64,000 nt of DNA, taken from contig CP099841.1 of NCBI GenBank assembly GCA_030062745.1, positions 34,092,368 to 34,156,367 of the forward strand, in the 5' to 3' direction. A program made the position numbers and the translations under genes. Under the pieces are notes generated by a model, which was given only the letters and a program-made list of their open reading frames with translations, made no database searches and had not been told where the DNA came from. This document shows, piece by piece, positions 12,657-23,813 of the stretch (positions within the stretch are counted from its first letter, which is position 1; each line of letters begins with the position of its first letter). The stretch comes from Capitulum mitella. Lineage: Eukaryota > Arthropoda > Thecostraca > Pollicipedomorpha > Pollicipedidae.

Positions 12657-13179
12657 TGATTCCCCTTCATTGGGGATTCAATGATTCAATGACCGGATTC
12701 AACGATTCCCCTTCTTAAAACATCGCCTAGTTAGTTGTCCGTTCGAAGTTAACCAGCGTCTTATGTAAGGTACGCGTGAGTGTCTTCTTACACAGTATTT
12801 GGAAATTTTAAAACTTCTGAAGTTGACTCCGTGGGTAGTGTATCTTCCAGCTGCCAGAGCCATATATTTCGACCGATCCTGCTCCGCAATGCCGGAGTCC
12901 TCTCTATAAAAGAAGAGAGAACTATTTTAATTTCTCCTGCGGAAATGTCCGAATGTAAAATCGCACGACAGCAGTTGAACTGAATAATCTTGTATGGAAT
13001 GAATGCATGTGCACAACAAATCGCCTGCATTTTTGCATAAAACGGGATAAATAAATGGACAGTATAGTGAAATGTGCGGCCAAATCGTGAGACGCCTGCT
13101 GCTCCACCTCCGGCTTCCCCGCCGAGGCAGCTAAAGGGCCGACACCTGCGTGCGCGCCCCTCTTCCCTGACTCTCGGGA

Positions 13180-13267
13180 TTGACCGTGATGTGTGTTCAA
13201 CATTCCGCTCCCCTCTGACCTCCTGGCCTGCTGGCCACCGCGACTGACCGTGTTGTGTGCTCGACAG
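13180..13267 (+). other. Duplicated block ending in a possible splice acceptor
   Basis: Two similar blocks start at 13180 (TTGACCGTGATGTGTG) and 13244 (CTGACCGTGTTGTGTG), 64 bases apart, directly upstream of the receptor start. The second ends in GCTCGACAG at 13267, a plausible 3' splice site that would put a short untranslated leader before the ATG at 13301. The upstream frame is open back to 13193, so the boundary cannot be decided from sequence alone. Confidence 0.35.
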
Positions 13268-13300
13268 CGGCGGCAGACGTCCGGCGCCGGCGTCGACAGG

Positions 13301-14449
13301 ATGTCGCTGGCGAACGTGACGGACGCCACTGAGCTGCCCGGCGCGCTGGAGGACGTCGGCTCCATGAGTCTGGGCGCGCAGATCTTCATCGGAACCTTCC
13401 TCTCCTTCATCATCATCCTGGCCGTGTCAGGCAACGTGCTGGTGTGCGTGGCGGTGCTGACGGACCGCAACCTGCGCAAGATCGGCAACCTGTACATCGT
13501 GTCGCTCAGCTTCGCCGACATGACGCTGGCCTGCCTGGTGATGACGTTCGCGCTCACCAACGACTTGCTCGAGTACTGGCCGTTCGGCCGACAGTACTGC
13601 GACACCTGGATCGCCTTCGACGTCATGTGCAGCACAGCCAGCATCCTGAACCTGTGCGCCATCTCGCTCGACCGCTACATCCACATCAAGGACCCGCTCC
13701 GCTACGGTCGCTGGATGACCAAGCGAGTAGTCTCGCTGAGTATCGGCGCCATCTGGGTGATGGCCGCGCTCGTGTCGTTCCTGCCGATCTCGCTGGACCT
13801 GCACCGGCCGCAGCGACCGTCCGGCGCGGCGCCGGTGGACGAGCGCGGCCTGCCGCAATGCGCGCTCGACCTGACGCCGCTCTACGCCGTGGTCAGCAGC
13901 TGCATCAGTTTCTACTTCCCCTGCGTCGTCATGCTGGCCATTTACAGCAAGCTGTACCTGTACGCCAAGCGGCACGTGGAGAGCATCAAGGCGCTGAGCA
14001 AGCCGGTGATGTTCGGCACCATTGACGGCGTGGCACCGCCGCCGGCCTGCAATCTTTGCCACGTCTCCGAGAGCAAGGCGGCCACCACGGTCGGCTTCAT
14101 CGTCGGCGTCTTCCTCGTCTGCTACGTACCGTTCTTCTGCGTCAACATCGTGGCCGCCTTCTGCAAGACGTGCGTACCGCGGCTGGTGTTCCAGACGCTC
14201 ACTTGGTTCGGCTACAGCAACAGCAGCTTCAACCCCATCATCTACTCCATTTTCAACGTGGAGTTCCGTGAGGCGTTTGCGCGCATATTGGCCAAGGTGC
14301 GGCGCGCGTGCGTGCGGCTCTGCCAAGTCGGGCTGCGGCCTGGCGGCGCCTGCAAGTGCAAGACGATGACGTCGGCCACGCGCCTGTCGGCCGGCGCGGA
14401 CCCAGCCGGCGCCGGCTCGCCGTACGTCGAGCGGGTGACGGCCATCTGA
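13301..14449 (+). CDS. Dop1R1: D1-like dopamine receptor (Dop1R1-type GPCR)
   Basis: This is a Gs-type biogenic amine receptor at the plasma membrane. I chose the ATG at 13301 (382 aa); an ATG at 13193 would add 36 residues unlike a receptor N-terminus. An N-glycosylation site lies at NVT 5-7. Seven membrane segments are present, with N45 in TM1 and D73 in TM2. TM3 holds the amine-binding D107, followed by DRY at 124-126. W152 marks TM4. TM5 holds catechol-contacting S199, S200 and S203 before P207, and TM7 holds NPIIY at 311-315. C100 and C187 can form the usual disulfide. Stretches such as WIAFDVMCSTASILNLCAIS and CALDLTP..YAVVSSCISFYFP match arthropod Dop1R1 as I know it. So does the C-terminus VERVTAI, a possible PDZ ligand. 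Oddity: the TM6 CWxP motif reads CYVP (274-277), so the toggle Trp is Tyr. Codon use is extremely GC-rich. Confidence 0.93.
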   Translation: MSLANVTDATELPGALEDVGSMSLGAQIFIGTFLSFIIILAVSGNVLVCVAVLTDRNLRKIGNLYIVSLSFADMTLACLVMTFALTNDLLEYWPFGRQYCDTWIAFDVMCSTASILNLCAISLDRYIHIKDPLRYGRWMTKRVVSLSIGAIWVMAALVSFLPISLDLHRPQRPSGAAPVDERGLPQCALDLTPLYAVVSSCISFYFPCVVMLAIYSKLYLYAKRHVESIKALSKPVMFGTIDGVAPPPACNLCHVSESKAATTVGFIVGVFLVCYVPFFCVNIVAAFCKTCVPRLVFQTLTWFGYSNSSFNPIIYSIFNVEFREAFARILAKVRRACVRLCQVGLRPGGACKCKTMTSATRLSAGADPAGAGSPYVERVTAI

Positions 14450-15540
14450 CCTAGTCCGGCTCGGCCTGGTGGCTGACGGTCCATCGGACACGGGGGCGAC
14501 CCGAGCGTCGGCCGCATCAACGTCTGACGGCCCGGTCACCGGCGGCGCGAGACAGCGGTGGTCCGAGTGTCAGAAGAGCGCGGATCTGATTGCTCGGGTG
14601 TCGGCCGCGGGGAAGCTGGCGCCCTGGGTGTCAGTCGGCCGGGGAACGCCCGTGCCGCGCGGGGGATCTCATGCGGCGCCCGCACGACGGCGAGTGGTTG
14701 TGCCGGCGGCTCGGCCGCTGCGAGCGTGATCTCTGGGTGGGATGTTCTGGACTGGGACGTGGAGAGCCCGTCCGTATCGACATTGGCAGCACATCCGACG
14801 TGGGGGAGGGGATCCGGACTCGTCCCCCAGTCGCGACGCGCGGGACTGCCGTCCGTTCCGATCATATCGGCGCCGCCGCGGCCACCCGTGAGCGAGACTG
14901 AGAAGGGCCAGCGACAGGGCCGGAAAGCCGTGACGCCACCCGTTCGAAGGAGCAGAACCTGACGGCGCTTGTCGGCGTGAAGACCGGCCAGCACGGGAGA
15001 CGGCTTGCGGCGCGGCCGCGGCGGCCGCTCGCGTGCGTACCGGGCTCCGCCGGACGCAGACGGTGCCGTCACGGGACCTCCTCCGTCCTCCGCGTGGCTG
15101 CTTGTCACCTAGGTGTTTCAGGGAGCGTGAGATCGGTGTGCGGCCGGTGTCGGTCGTGTCCTGGGCGCCGCGCCGCGCTGCGGCGGCGAGCGGCCCACGT
15201 CCCAGGCCGGCCCCCGCGTCCTGCAGCCGGGCGGCGAGCGCTGCCGCTCTGTGACGTAGTTGTCGCCCGGCCGGTGCGCACCGCGCCGCTGGGCGGCGAG
15301 CTCCGGCCGCCGGGGCCGCAGCCGACCGGCCCGGGCCTCCGTGTTGATGAGTGTGTGTGTGTGTGTCAGAGCAGCCGTTGCTTGTCAATACACGGACTCC
15401 GCGGCGTCCGCGAGGCTCTCCTCCGTCTCTGGTGGCGCAGACCCTGCCGGCTGGGAGAGCTCGGACTGTCTTAGACGGTGGTGCCGCCACGGCGGAACGG
15501 CCAACTTCCCGACGAGTCGGCTTGTCCGACCCAGTTAACT
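14450..15540. other. GC-rich stretch downstream of the receptor, possible 3' UTR
   Basis: About 1.1 kb of very GC-rich sequence follows the receptor stop, then composition drops sharply to AT-rich near 15540. Several frames are open on both strands (up to 303 codons antisense), but they are low-complexity Arg/Pro/Ala-rich and recognisable in no family. I read this as untranslated or CpG-island sequence. A short TG repeat lies at 15350-15366. No clear AATAAA was seen before 16100. Confidence 0.45.
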
Positions 15541-16283
15541 TACCTTTGGACGCCAACGACCGGTGCCCATCCATTTTCATCTACTGGTGCGAGCTCATTC
15601 TCCCTAGCCGAGAGGACTTCGGGAGGTGGGAACGGTGGCGGTAGTTTTGATCGCCATTGTTTTAAATTTATTTTTGTAATCACCGTCAGTATTTTTGTAA
15701 AGCCGAGAAAAGATGTGTTCCGCGACATTTCCCAACGGCCATATTTTGCTGCTAAATTTTCCAGTCACGCTACGTATGATAATGAACCTTCCACTTCTCC
15801 CGTCAGTTTTAAGATCCGAATCCAAAATTAGCAGAGGTGTGTCACGACGGATCAGCTACTCGGTCAACATGACTGCGTAACATCAGTTACGGGACGGGGC
15901 AATAATGATGATGCGTATCACCCGCGTTACCGAACGACATGTTCCCGAATGACATGTCACTCGACGTACCGAATGACGCATCGGGTCATTCGGTATGACC
16001 TGTATATGATCGGTATATTCGGTATCATACCTGCCTGGGTCGGCTCCTTCGGGCCATAGTTACGTCACAGTGGCCGATATTCCGTCCTGTCGCCCTCGGA
16101 GACGTGAGTTATACATATATTATACCACATCCGGAATGAGATCACTCCTTTCCTCTTAAAGCTATCAATGTCTATGTTTTCATTTTATCAGTTTCATCTT
16201 ATCTCCGGGGAAAATGTTGAAGAGCTTAGATGCTTTTTTCTGTTGGCCTATATTTGCAAGGTTTATTTTTCTCTACAGCCCAC
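15541..16283. other. Non-coding stretch
   Basis: AT-rich sequence without a recognisable gene. It holds a cluster of CGAATGACAT-type motifs and a hairpin (15967-15995), and may include the end of the receptor transcript. Confidence 0.4.
15967..15995. repeat. Inverted repeat within a CGAATGAC motif cluster
   Basis: TACCGAATGAC at 15967-15977 is mirrored exactly by GTCATTCGGTA at 15985-15995 around a 7-base loop. Further copies of CGAA(C/T)GACATG lie just upstream (about 15933-15957), and CGGTAT motifs lie downstream to 16030. Confidence 0.7.
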
Positions 16284-16287
16284 TTAA

Positions 16288-17500
16288 CCCTATTCCCGGA
16301 GGCCTAGACGGTATTATTGTCGATTTCCGGCAGGGGGGGGGCGGATTCGGCCCCCCCTGAGATCTCGAGAACTACTCGTCTGATTTCGTCGCAACAAACG
16401 GCAATCGATTTGCCGTGACGTGAACTACATTTTTATAAAAGGAAATTTTCAAAATTTTGAAATTTGTGGATACAAGGGGGCACAAATACCAAAATGGGGG
16501 GTACTTTTGGACTTCTTATAACTCCGTTGTTTATGGACCGATTTCGATGAAACTGGCATGAATCGAGAGATTATGGATAGGGCTTTTACCATGTTTTCGC
16601 AAATCTGAAATTTTGAGAAAATTCATGAGCGTCACAGGGTTTCGAAAATAGGAGGTTTAGTTTTCGAACAACTGAATGAACAAAAGAGGCATACACCCTT
16701 TTTTGGCTTCTGCTAGTCATGTTATACTAAAGAAGTACAAATCGCATTACAATGTTTCTATAATGTTAGCATAGGCGGCGCCAGGGACATGAAAAAGGGG
16801 GAACTGTCATGGTCACACGTTTCTCAGATCAACTTGAGACCTTTGACCTTAAATGACCTCCAGTGACCCTGGGGTCACTTGGAATGATCTTGTGTGCATT
16901 TAATATTATCTGTAAACGTTCTGAGTCATTTGAATTCACTCTATTTCAAACATTTCATTTCATGGCTATTGTGGTATAGGGTATGCGCACGCACATTTTA
17001 GGCCATAGCTCTGTGACCCGACCTGACGTCAAGCTGAAACTTGCTACGAAAGTAGAAGGCACCCTTGTACGTCATATATATTCCGGGTTTGGCATTTCAG
17101 AAAAACGGCGCCGAAATTATTGCAAGAAAACAAATTTTGACTTTTAACCTGGACCTGGCCTTGTAAAATGACCTCAGATAAACAAAATTACATCTGCACA
17201 TTGCCCAACTATTTAGCTTTACATCCATGTAAAGTTTTAAGTTCTTCCTTTAAAATTCTGTTTTTGGTAGACATTTTCCTTTTACCCTCAACATGGCCAA
17301 AAATGGCATGAGGTGCCTCCCAAAAACGTTACCTGGCTCCGCTCCTGAGTATAAAAGAATTTTGAAATTTTGTCACGGCACGTAGAAGGAATAGCTAGTA
17401 ACAGTGACCAAGTTTCGTGAAGCTGCGTTAGAAAGCCTGGAATTGGCAAGTAAAAAACCCGAGGGGGGCGGATTCAGCCCCCCCCCTGCCGGGAATAGGG
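16288..17500 (+). mobile_element. TTAA element family 1, copy C, full length
   Basis: This 1213 bp copy is flanked by perfect TTAA at 16284-16287 and 17501-17504. It starts CCCTATTCCCGGAGGCCTAG and ends CTGCCGGGAATAGGG, giving a perfect 12-bp terminal inverted repeat CCCTATTCCCGG. Just inside each end lies a run of G followed by a run of C around GGATTC, able to fold as a hairpin. The first TGACCT half-site of the internal cluster is mutated here (near 16837). No coding capacity. Confidence 0.9.
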
Positions 17501-18400
17501 TTAATCGCCAGCTGACCGAAACCGCGGACAAGCTCTCCAGGATTGGAAAGCTTTCAGGCTGCCGGACGTTTACCGCCATGGTCATGTTTACACCAAAACA
17601 CTCGGATCGCCTGCCGAGTCGTTGTTCCGTGATGCGACATGAGCACGACCAGTCCCCGTCACCCCCACTGCGGCCGGGAGGGTGCAGCCCGGGGCGAGCT
17701 CCGGCCGAGCCATCACGCTCGCCGGCCGGCGCGTCGGGGGACGGACAGAGGCGCAGGAACCGCTCGTGGCGCCAAAGTGCCATCGACGGGTTGGAGCCAA
17801 CAATGGACCGGAGCGGCTCTGTGTCCTGCCTTCTGTCCGCTATGCTTCGACTTTCCGGTCTTCACTGGAAACTTGTTCACACCCATCTGAAATGTAAGGT
17901 TGTGAAATGGGTGTCGCTGATCAAGTGCGGAATTGGACGTGCAGACGGGTGTAAAAAAAAAACTGGAATCCCATGTAAGGAAACACCACCACGAAGTGTA
18001 CACACCCCAGCTACACATCTGCCATAAACGTACAGCGCGGAAAAAACCGGAGTGTTACATCTAAGAAAACCTTTTGCTTCAGTGTTGCTTCTCGGTCATA
18101 ACATTGCAGCGGGTTGCATTTATTACACTCATTCTCGGTGTGGCATCGGAATGGGTGTAGCTGATCACCTGTCCATTCCGCCCGCACTCGCGGCGAAATG
18201 AAACGTTCCGTCTTTTTTCGTACTTTGCGCACATATCTTATGTACGCAAAATACACCACGGAGTTATTACGATTACATAAAACATACAAATACACTGCAA
18301 ATTTTCATGAAATCTCAAAACATCCTCACTCAGAAAAACGTTGGCATACCCGCAAGAAGGAAAACACCATGCTATCAGAGCACATGTATTGGTGACCGCA

Positions 18401-18520
18401 CGGTCATATGAGACGGTCATACCAATCTCCGGAACGGTTATATGAAACGGTCATACGAGCCCCTTCACGGTCATACGAAACGGTCATACCGCGTCCCCCG
18501 CACAGTCATGCGACACGGCA
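18401..18520. repeat. Minisatellite, about 34-bp unit, four copies
   Basis: Units start at 18401, 18435, 18468 and 18503. Each begins with a CGGTCATAYG-like block and most repeat a GACGGTCATAC-like block about 13 bases on, followed by a variable spacer. The copies are imperfect, most clearly the fourth. Confidence 0.7.
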
Positions 18521-19781
18521 GAGCGTACGATCAGTGGTACAGTTTCACGGTTCACGGTCCATGAACTTCGATATTTTCCGAACAGATGACATATTTCATC
18601 GGATAACTTCCTGTATAACTGACGTACAACAAGCTTAAGTTTGAAAACAAACTTAACTTTTCGAGAAAGTCGTGTCATCTCTTTTTCTTCCTGTTTCCTG
18701 CTAAACACATGGTAAATCGATGTGACGCAGGCTGTCAATCGTCCAGAGGGGAGATAACAAAGTTCATCATGGTACCCAGTCTACGCCATGATACATTTTG
18801 CTATTCTTCTGAACATTTCTGGCTGTTTTGCCACAGTTGTGTTAAGGACATGCACACTGGCTAGATCAGCTGACTTTTGAATACCACTCTTATCCAGTTT
18901 TTAGGCGTTCACGGAGCAAGACGTCCCCCAAGTCAGGAATTACTCCACTTTGTTCCTGAATGTTTCCAATTCGGCGACCTTCTCGCCCTCCACATACAAA
19001 GTCTATTTATGGATCAGGCATGTAGCCAGGATTTTCCTCAGGAGAGGGGGCCAAACGTCAAGTTTTGTCATATACCTCTGGCATATGATGGAGTTCAATA
19101 TGTTTTAATACTGTTACGCTCCACCGTCGCCGTTCGCCTAAGACCTCATCAAGAAGCCAACCGAAAACACCGTCTGGATCTCCAGCCTTCTATTAATTGT
19201 CAATCGACCAGACCAACGCAAATACAGTTAACAACGGAGCAACCCGGCTTGCCACAAACAGATCTGTGGCTACATGTCTCCACCAGCAAGGAGACAAAAT
19301 GGGAAAGGAGTGTGCGAGGAGATGTCAGGAAAGGACAAGGAGTGCGCCTCAGAGTGTAGCCCTGAGCCAGCGTGCACGGGAACGAGTCGGGAGGTCGACT
19401 GCCCATCGCTCGCCCACCCGCTACTGAGGTCAGGTTAGGATCAAGTGCTCAGGGGTCAGCCGGCCAAAGAGGGAGAGGACAAGCGCGGGAAGCAAAGCGC
19501 ATGCGAGCAAAGAAAATACCACATCTGTAGCCAGAAATCGGACCTGTCTCACGTCCATGGGTAGCAAGCACCTTACCAGTCCTCTAACGTATCATACATG
19601 AGCAACGACTCTGCGATACAACATAACATTACTTTGTAACTGGCATTGACTAGGCCCTTCAAAACAAGTCAAGATCATTATAAATCATTACAAATGTAAT
19701 ATCGTTAATCACGTTAATCATTTATATCAGTTATATCATGTTAATCAATCATATCATTATACATGTAATATAATATTATAC

Positions 19782-20567
19782 ATTCCGTTCATATCGTTTG
19801 TTGAAATTTAATGCTGTTATAACATCTTTCCACTGTAAGGTTGGTTGGTTGGTTATTGGGGCTTAGGGGCGCACCGACTGCAGGGTCATTCGGCGCCCAC
19901 CACTGTGAGTTAATGCAGCCTTGGAGTAGTCCCTTCTGGTGTGCAAAATTTTCACGCACTTGTGCCCGGATTTCTCTCACACAAAGCCAAATCTTTTGCG
20001 CTATCGCAAACCGTTGTTATTGAATGATTATTATGGATTACTGCTTGTGAGATCAGACGGTACTGATTGTCTCACCGTCGAATCGCTGTCGCTAGTTAGA
20101 TATAAAGGTGATACATTGGCATTTCGATCAGTGATTAATAACATGCTTTCTCACTTCTTCCGAGATTTTCATGTTTTCTTGCTTGATGCTTCTTTTATAT
20201 GGCTTTTTCTTTTGTAGTTAGTTTGCCAAATTACGTTCTAATCGTTTACTTTTTATTACTTATTTTACATTGAAGATTCTTATGTTTCTGTTCTTCTTTT
20301 TCACTGTTTTTCCATTTTTACTTGTATCAGTAGAACACTTCCGAGGTATAGTTCTGATTTCGTCAATGCTTCATTCTGATTTATATTCATAGTTTTATTG
20401 AAAAATTTGTATTTCTAATTTGGATTACTACTTTTCTCCGTTTTATGGTAACTGCTCATTCCTTTTTTGCTTTTTCCAGAGTTATGTGTATATATTTATC
20501 TTTCTGTAACAATGTACAGCAATTGTGATATATTCCGTTCATATCGTTTATTGAAATATAATGCTGT
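19782..20567. repeat. AT-rich block bounded by a 36-bp direct repeat
   Basis: The segments 19782-19817 and 20532-20567 match at about 34 of 36 positions (both begin ATTCCGTTCATATCGTTT). The 0.71 kb between them is AT-rich, with a GGTTGGTTGGTT run at 19840. The layout could be a local duplication or the boundaries of an unrecognised repeat. No reading frame shows a known domain. Confidence 0.5.
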
Positions 20568-23500
20568 GATATATTTACCTATTTTTATGTTGTTATTTAC
20601 TACATAGCTAATTTACCTATTATTTATTATTCACTACTTGCTTATTTTCAACCATTCAATTCTTTCTATTGCTTTCCTTAGTTTAATTCTTCCTTTTCTA
20701 GCTTTCACGATGAATAGTGTTTCCCTGTTAAACTAAATACTTTTATCACTCAACGAACAGCGATGAGATGGTGGTCCATCTCTTTTCAACAGAATAGTCA
20801 GTGATGGCGTCTCGGAGCTCGATAGCAAGGCTGAGCAAGGTACAATCGAAATACTTTTTGCGTGGAAGTTACAGTCCTTAGGTGTCTGACATGGCATTTT
20901 TCGTAAGTGGGCTGCTTATTCTGCACTGCGTTTATCTTTTTTCCACCATTTTGGAGTCCTCACCCGTGGAGTACGAAATGGACTGGTGACAGAAAAAATA
21001 AATAACCTCAGACACAAAAAACTGTATCCTGAGGTCAGGGCAACATCCGCTTTAGGAGCTGGTCTTGGTCCAACTTGCGCGAAAATTTTATTAAGCATGT
21101 GTAATTCAGTAACCATGTCCAAGTCGGAAATCCAAACATACTTCCTATGCAACTGTCCGGGTGCTACCATTTACAAATATTTCAAAGTTAAATATTTTCA
21201 TTGAATAATATTGTGCGATTGTATCGTCGTTCGTTTAAAACACTGCTCTCGAGTTATTTTGAGCAACAGGTACCATGCAATATTTCAAATATTTTGATTT
21301 TCAAACGACAGTGGCCATGTCACGAGCCACTAGAGTCACAAGGTTGTAGTATGGGACGTCCCACTGATATCCAGGGCACAAACGGCCTCAGTTGCCGGTG
21401 TTACATCTTAATGAACAACCTGGAATCTTCTGCTAGGATATAAACAAGTCAAAAATGAAAATATTATTCACGTGATGCTGCTGACTCACGCGCCACTTCC
21501 TCCAAGACCACACAAAACAGTAAGGTGCAATGCCATCCTCACCCAGCTGGCTATATACCTTGACGAAGTGCTTAGCCAAGTGTTGAACTACACTTCTCAT
21601 GCAATGGTTAGGAAATTGAGCTGCGTTTCACGTCTTTAACCGTGATAGGTAACACTCGTATACTGATCAGTCAGCATAATGTTATGACAGGGCATCTACA
21701 GGGTGTATTTGATTTTTTTAGGTGTTGTGTTACACCGGTGAAACGTGCTGCAAATGGGAATCTAAAACTGATGAGTGTAACTCTTCAGGATAAGTTCATT
21801 ACACTCCTGATTAACCCTCCGGTACCAAGATAGATCGTACAAGATACGACCATCTCGGATGTTCGTATCTTGCATGAGTGCACTCAATAAAGGTGTGTAT
21901 TTTTGGAACCTGTTAAGGAAACGTTTTCAGTGTTGTTCGAAAGGCACCTCCCCAAAGCGCATTCGACGCCTCGGGTCACACTGGATGCGGTTACTTGGCC
22001 AGATACCGAGGATTTCTTCACATGTCCATACCTGATGACTAATTGTAGTGGAATTATTCCAGTGGCGTGCACAAAGGCGTGAAGTGTGCCGAAGACGTAA
22101 TGTTAAAATCTACGTAGTGTTACAGCCTGCGGAAGAAATAAGACGTCTCGTCCAAAGAGACGTGTTCCACTAGCCACGTCTACGGACCACGTGCAGAGAA
22201 CGTTCCTGAGTTGCTGAAATGCAACCCTGGTTTTCTTTACGTATCTTACGCGGAGGCTATTTCTTCTCGGAGGCGCTTGTGCAGTTCGCCCATACGACGT
22301 TCAGTTCCGCGACCTTGCGCGGGCGTAATTCCTGTCCTTATTTAGTCTGGATCTCGCCCGCATCGAGGGGCAGTTTGACAGCCAATGCATACGAATGTCC
22401 CTTACAAATTTCCGTGCCGATGATAGCTCATGATGCTAATAATGACACCAGCAAGCTGATCAGGTCGACCGGTGAGCATTTCTTCTTCTCGGAGATGACT
22501 TGCTGAAAGACGTGCCCGCCTGACTCGACGAACGACATCCGTTCCCGACAGACTCACAAGTAAACTGCACGACAGATTTAGCGGCGGACACGTTTGATGT
22601 GACGATGTGCGTCCAGTGCTTCGAGGCCCGAGTCCCGGAGCAATAAAGCTATCGCTGTCAGACCGAATCTACCGCATCGCTTCGCAGACAACTCGACGAT
22701 TTTTCTTGTCTATATCCGAACAAAACCCGAATCGTATCATTGCTGTGCTATTACATTTCTGACGTTATTTCGAGACTTAATGACATACGCTCGTCTTCAA
22801 CCGGAGTTCGATACTTCGCCTTCCGATGTGCTGGCGACTGGTCGATAGCAGACCATGCTTTCACGCGGTCGTGTCGTATCTTTCACATTACGCTAAACTT
22901 TCGCCACAAGCCGTTGCCTGGAACTGCACAGTCCGATGTGGGGAACCAAGTATATGGAAACAAACTCTACTCAGCAAGAGCTACGGTTTCTAACAGTACG
23001 TTAGAAAATAATTGTGAATCAAAGGTAAGCAAGCATCGGTTGAGCTGCTGTTACGTCACAGTGTGAATCGCAGTCCCACGGCACCTGTGATCTGTGCCAC
23101 AATCACAGCCTTGTATTTATGCTCTAGTATCTGTTCTTTCCTCGGGACATGACTGCCTCGTCAGAAGCTCATTAGGCATGTCATGAGTGCTTAGCAGAAG
23201 TGTTACCAAGCAGTGCTGATGTCTTCTTTAAGTTTTAGACGTCATACGATTTCGAGCTTATGCCAGGGTAAGTCTGAGCTAACAGCCACGATACATTTCT
23301 AGTTAGTCAGCAACATAACATACAAGAAATTTGATAGAACCCATTTGCTGTTTTGGCCCTGCTATCATAACACAACGCAACTGGGACAACAGCACATCTT
23401 TCTTAACGATGTTTATGGAATGGTTGAAAACTTGCCACTGAAGGATCAGACAACATTTAACCTTTTTACCCCTATAACATATGCCTTTAGAATATTGGGA

Positions 23501-23692
23501 AGTGCTTTGACGTGTGACACATTTACAGATAACAGCGATAATGAAGCGATTGATGGCTCGGAAGCAGCGAGAAAGAAACCAATATATTATACGTACTTCA
23601 CTAAATCAACAAAAACCTCAGTAGGCTGAGCTGAACCAGTTATCGTGCAGTGAGTCACCGGCAGCCGCCGGGCCGGCACGGACCGGTCCAGC

Positions 23693-23736
23693 GCCGCCCT
23701 GGCCGGCGCGGACCGGTCCGCGCCGGCCAGGGCGGC
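23693..23736. repeat. Perfect 44-bp GC-rich palindrome
   Basis: The 22-base arm 23693-23714 is followed without spacer by its exact reverse complement 23715-23736, centred on GGACCGGTCC. The sequence is almost pure G and C and sits in a GC-rich patch (23655-23750). A partial second copy of the core (GGACCGGTCC) lies at 23680-23689. Such a palindrome can extrude as a cruciform. It lies 77 bp left of the hAT-like element. Confidence 0.9.
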
Positions 23737-23813
23737 CGAACCCGCACTCACAAGGCTGAAGGCTAGTGCAATTCCACGCAGCGCAGCCCCATTGTATATA
23801 TGTTGGTTGGAAT

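Larger units (their letters stand above)
17505..23692. other. Long non-coding stretch
   Basis: No gene is recognisable in 6.2 kb. A GC-rich patch lies at about 17640-17780, and a minisatellite at 18401-18520. An AT-rich block with a long direct repeat lies at 19670-20700, containing a GGTT repeat followed by GGGCTTAGGGGCGCACC near 19840-19880. A hairpin with CAAGATACGA arms lies at 21841-21876. The AT-rich block may hold an uncharacterised repeat element. Short reading frames show no domain. Confidence 0.4.

Noticed and set aside
13427-14539. 370-codon antisense frame over the dopamine receptor, and several other long overlapping frames
   Set aside because: They are shadows of GC-rich codon use. 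Their translations are Arg/Ala/Asp/His-rich without domains, while the sense frame is a clear receptor.
14536-15580. Long open frames (190-303 codons) in the GC-rich stretch after the receptor
   Set aside because: Open on both strands because few stops occur in GC-rich DNA. Low-complexity Arg/Pro/Ala-rich products with no recognisable domain.
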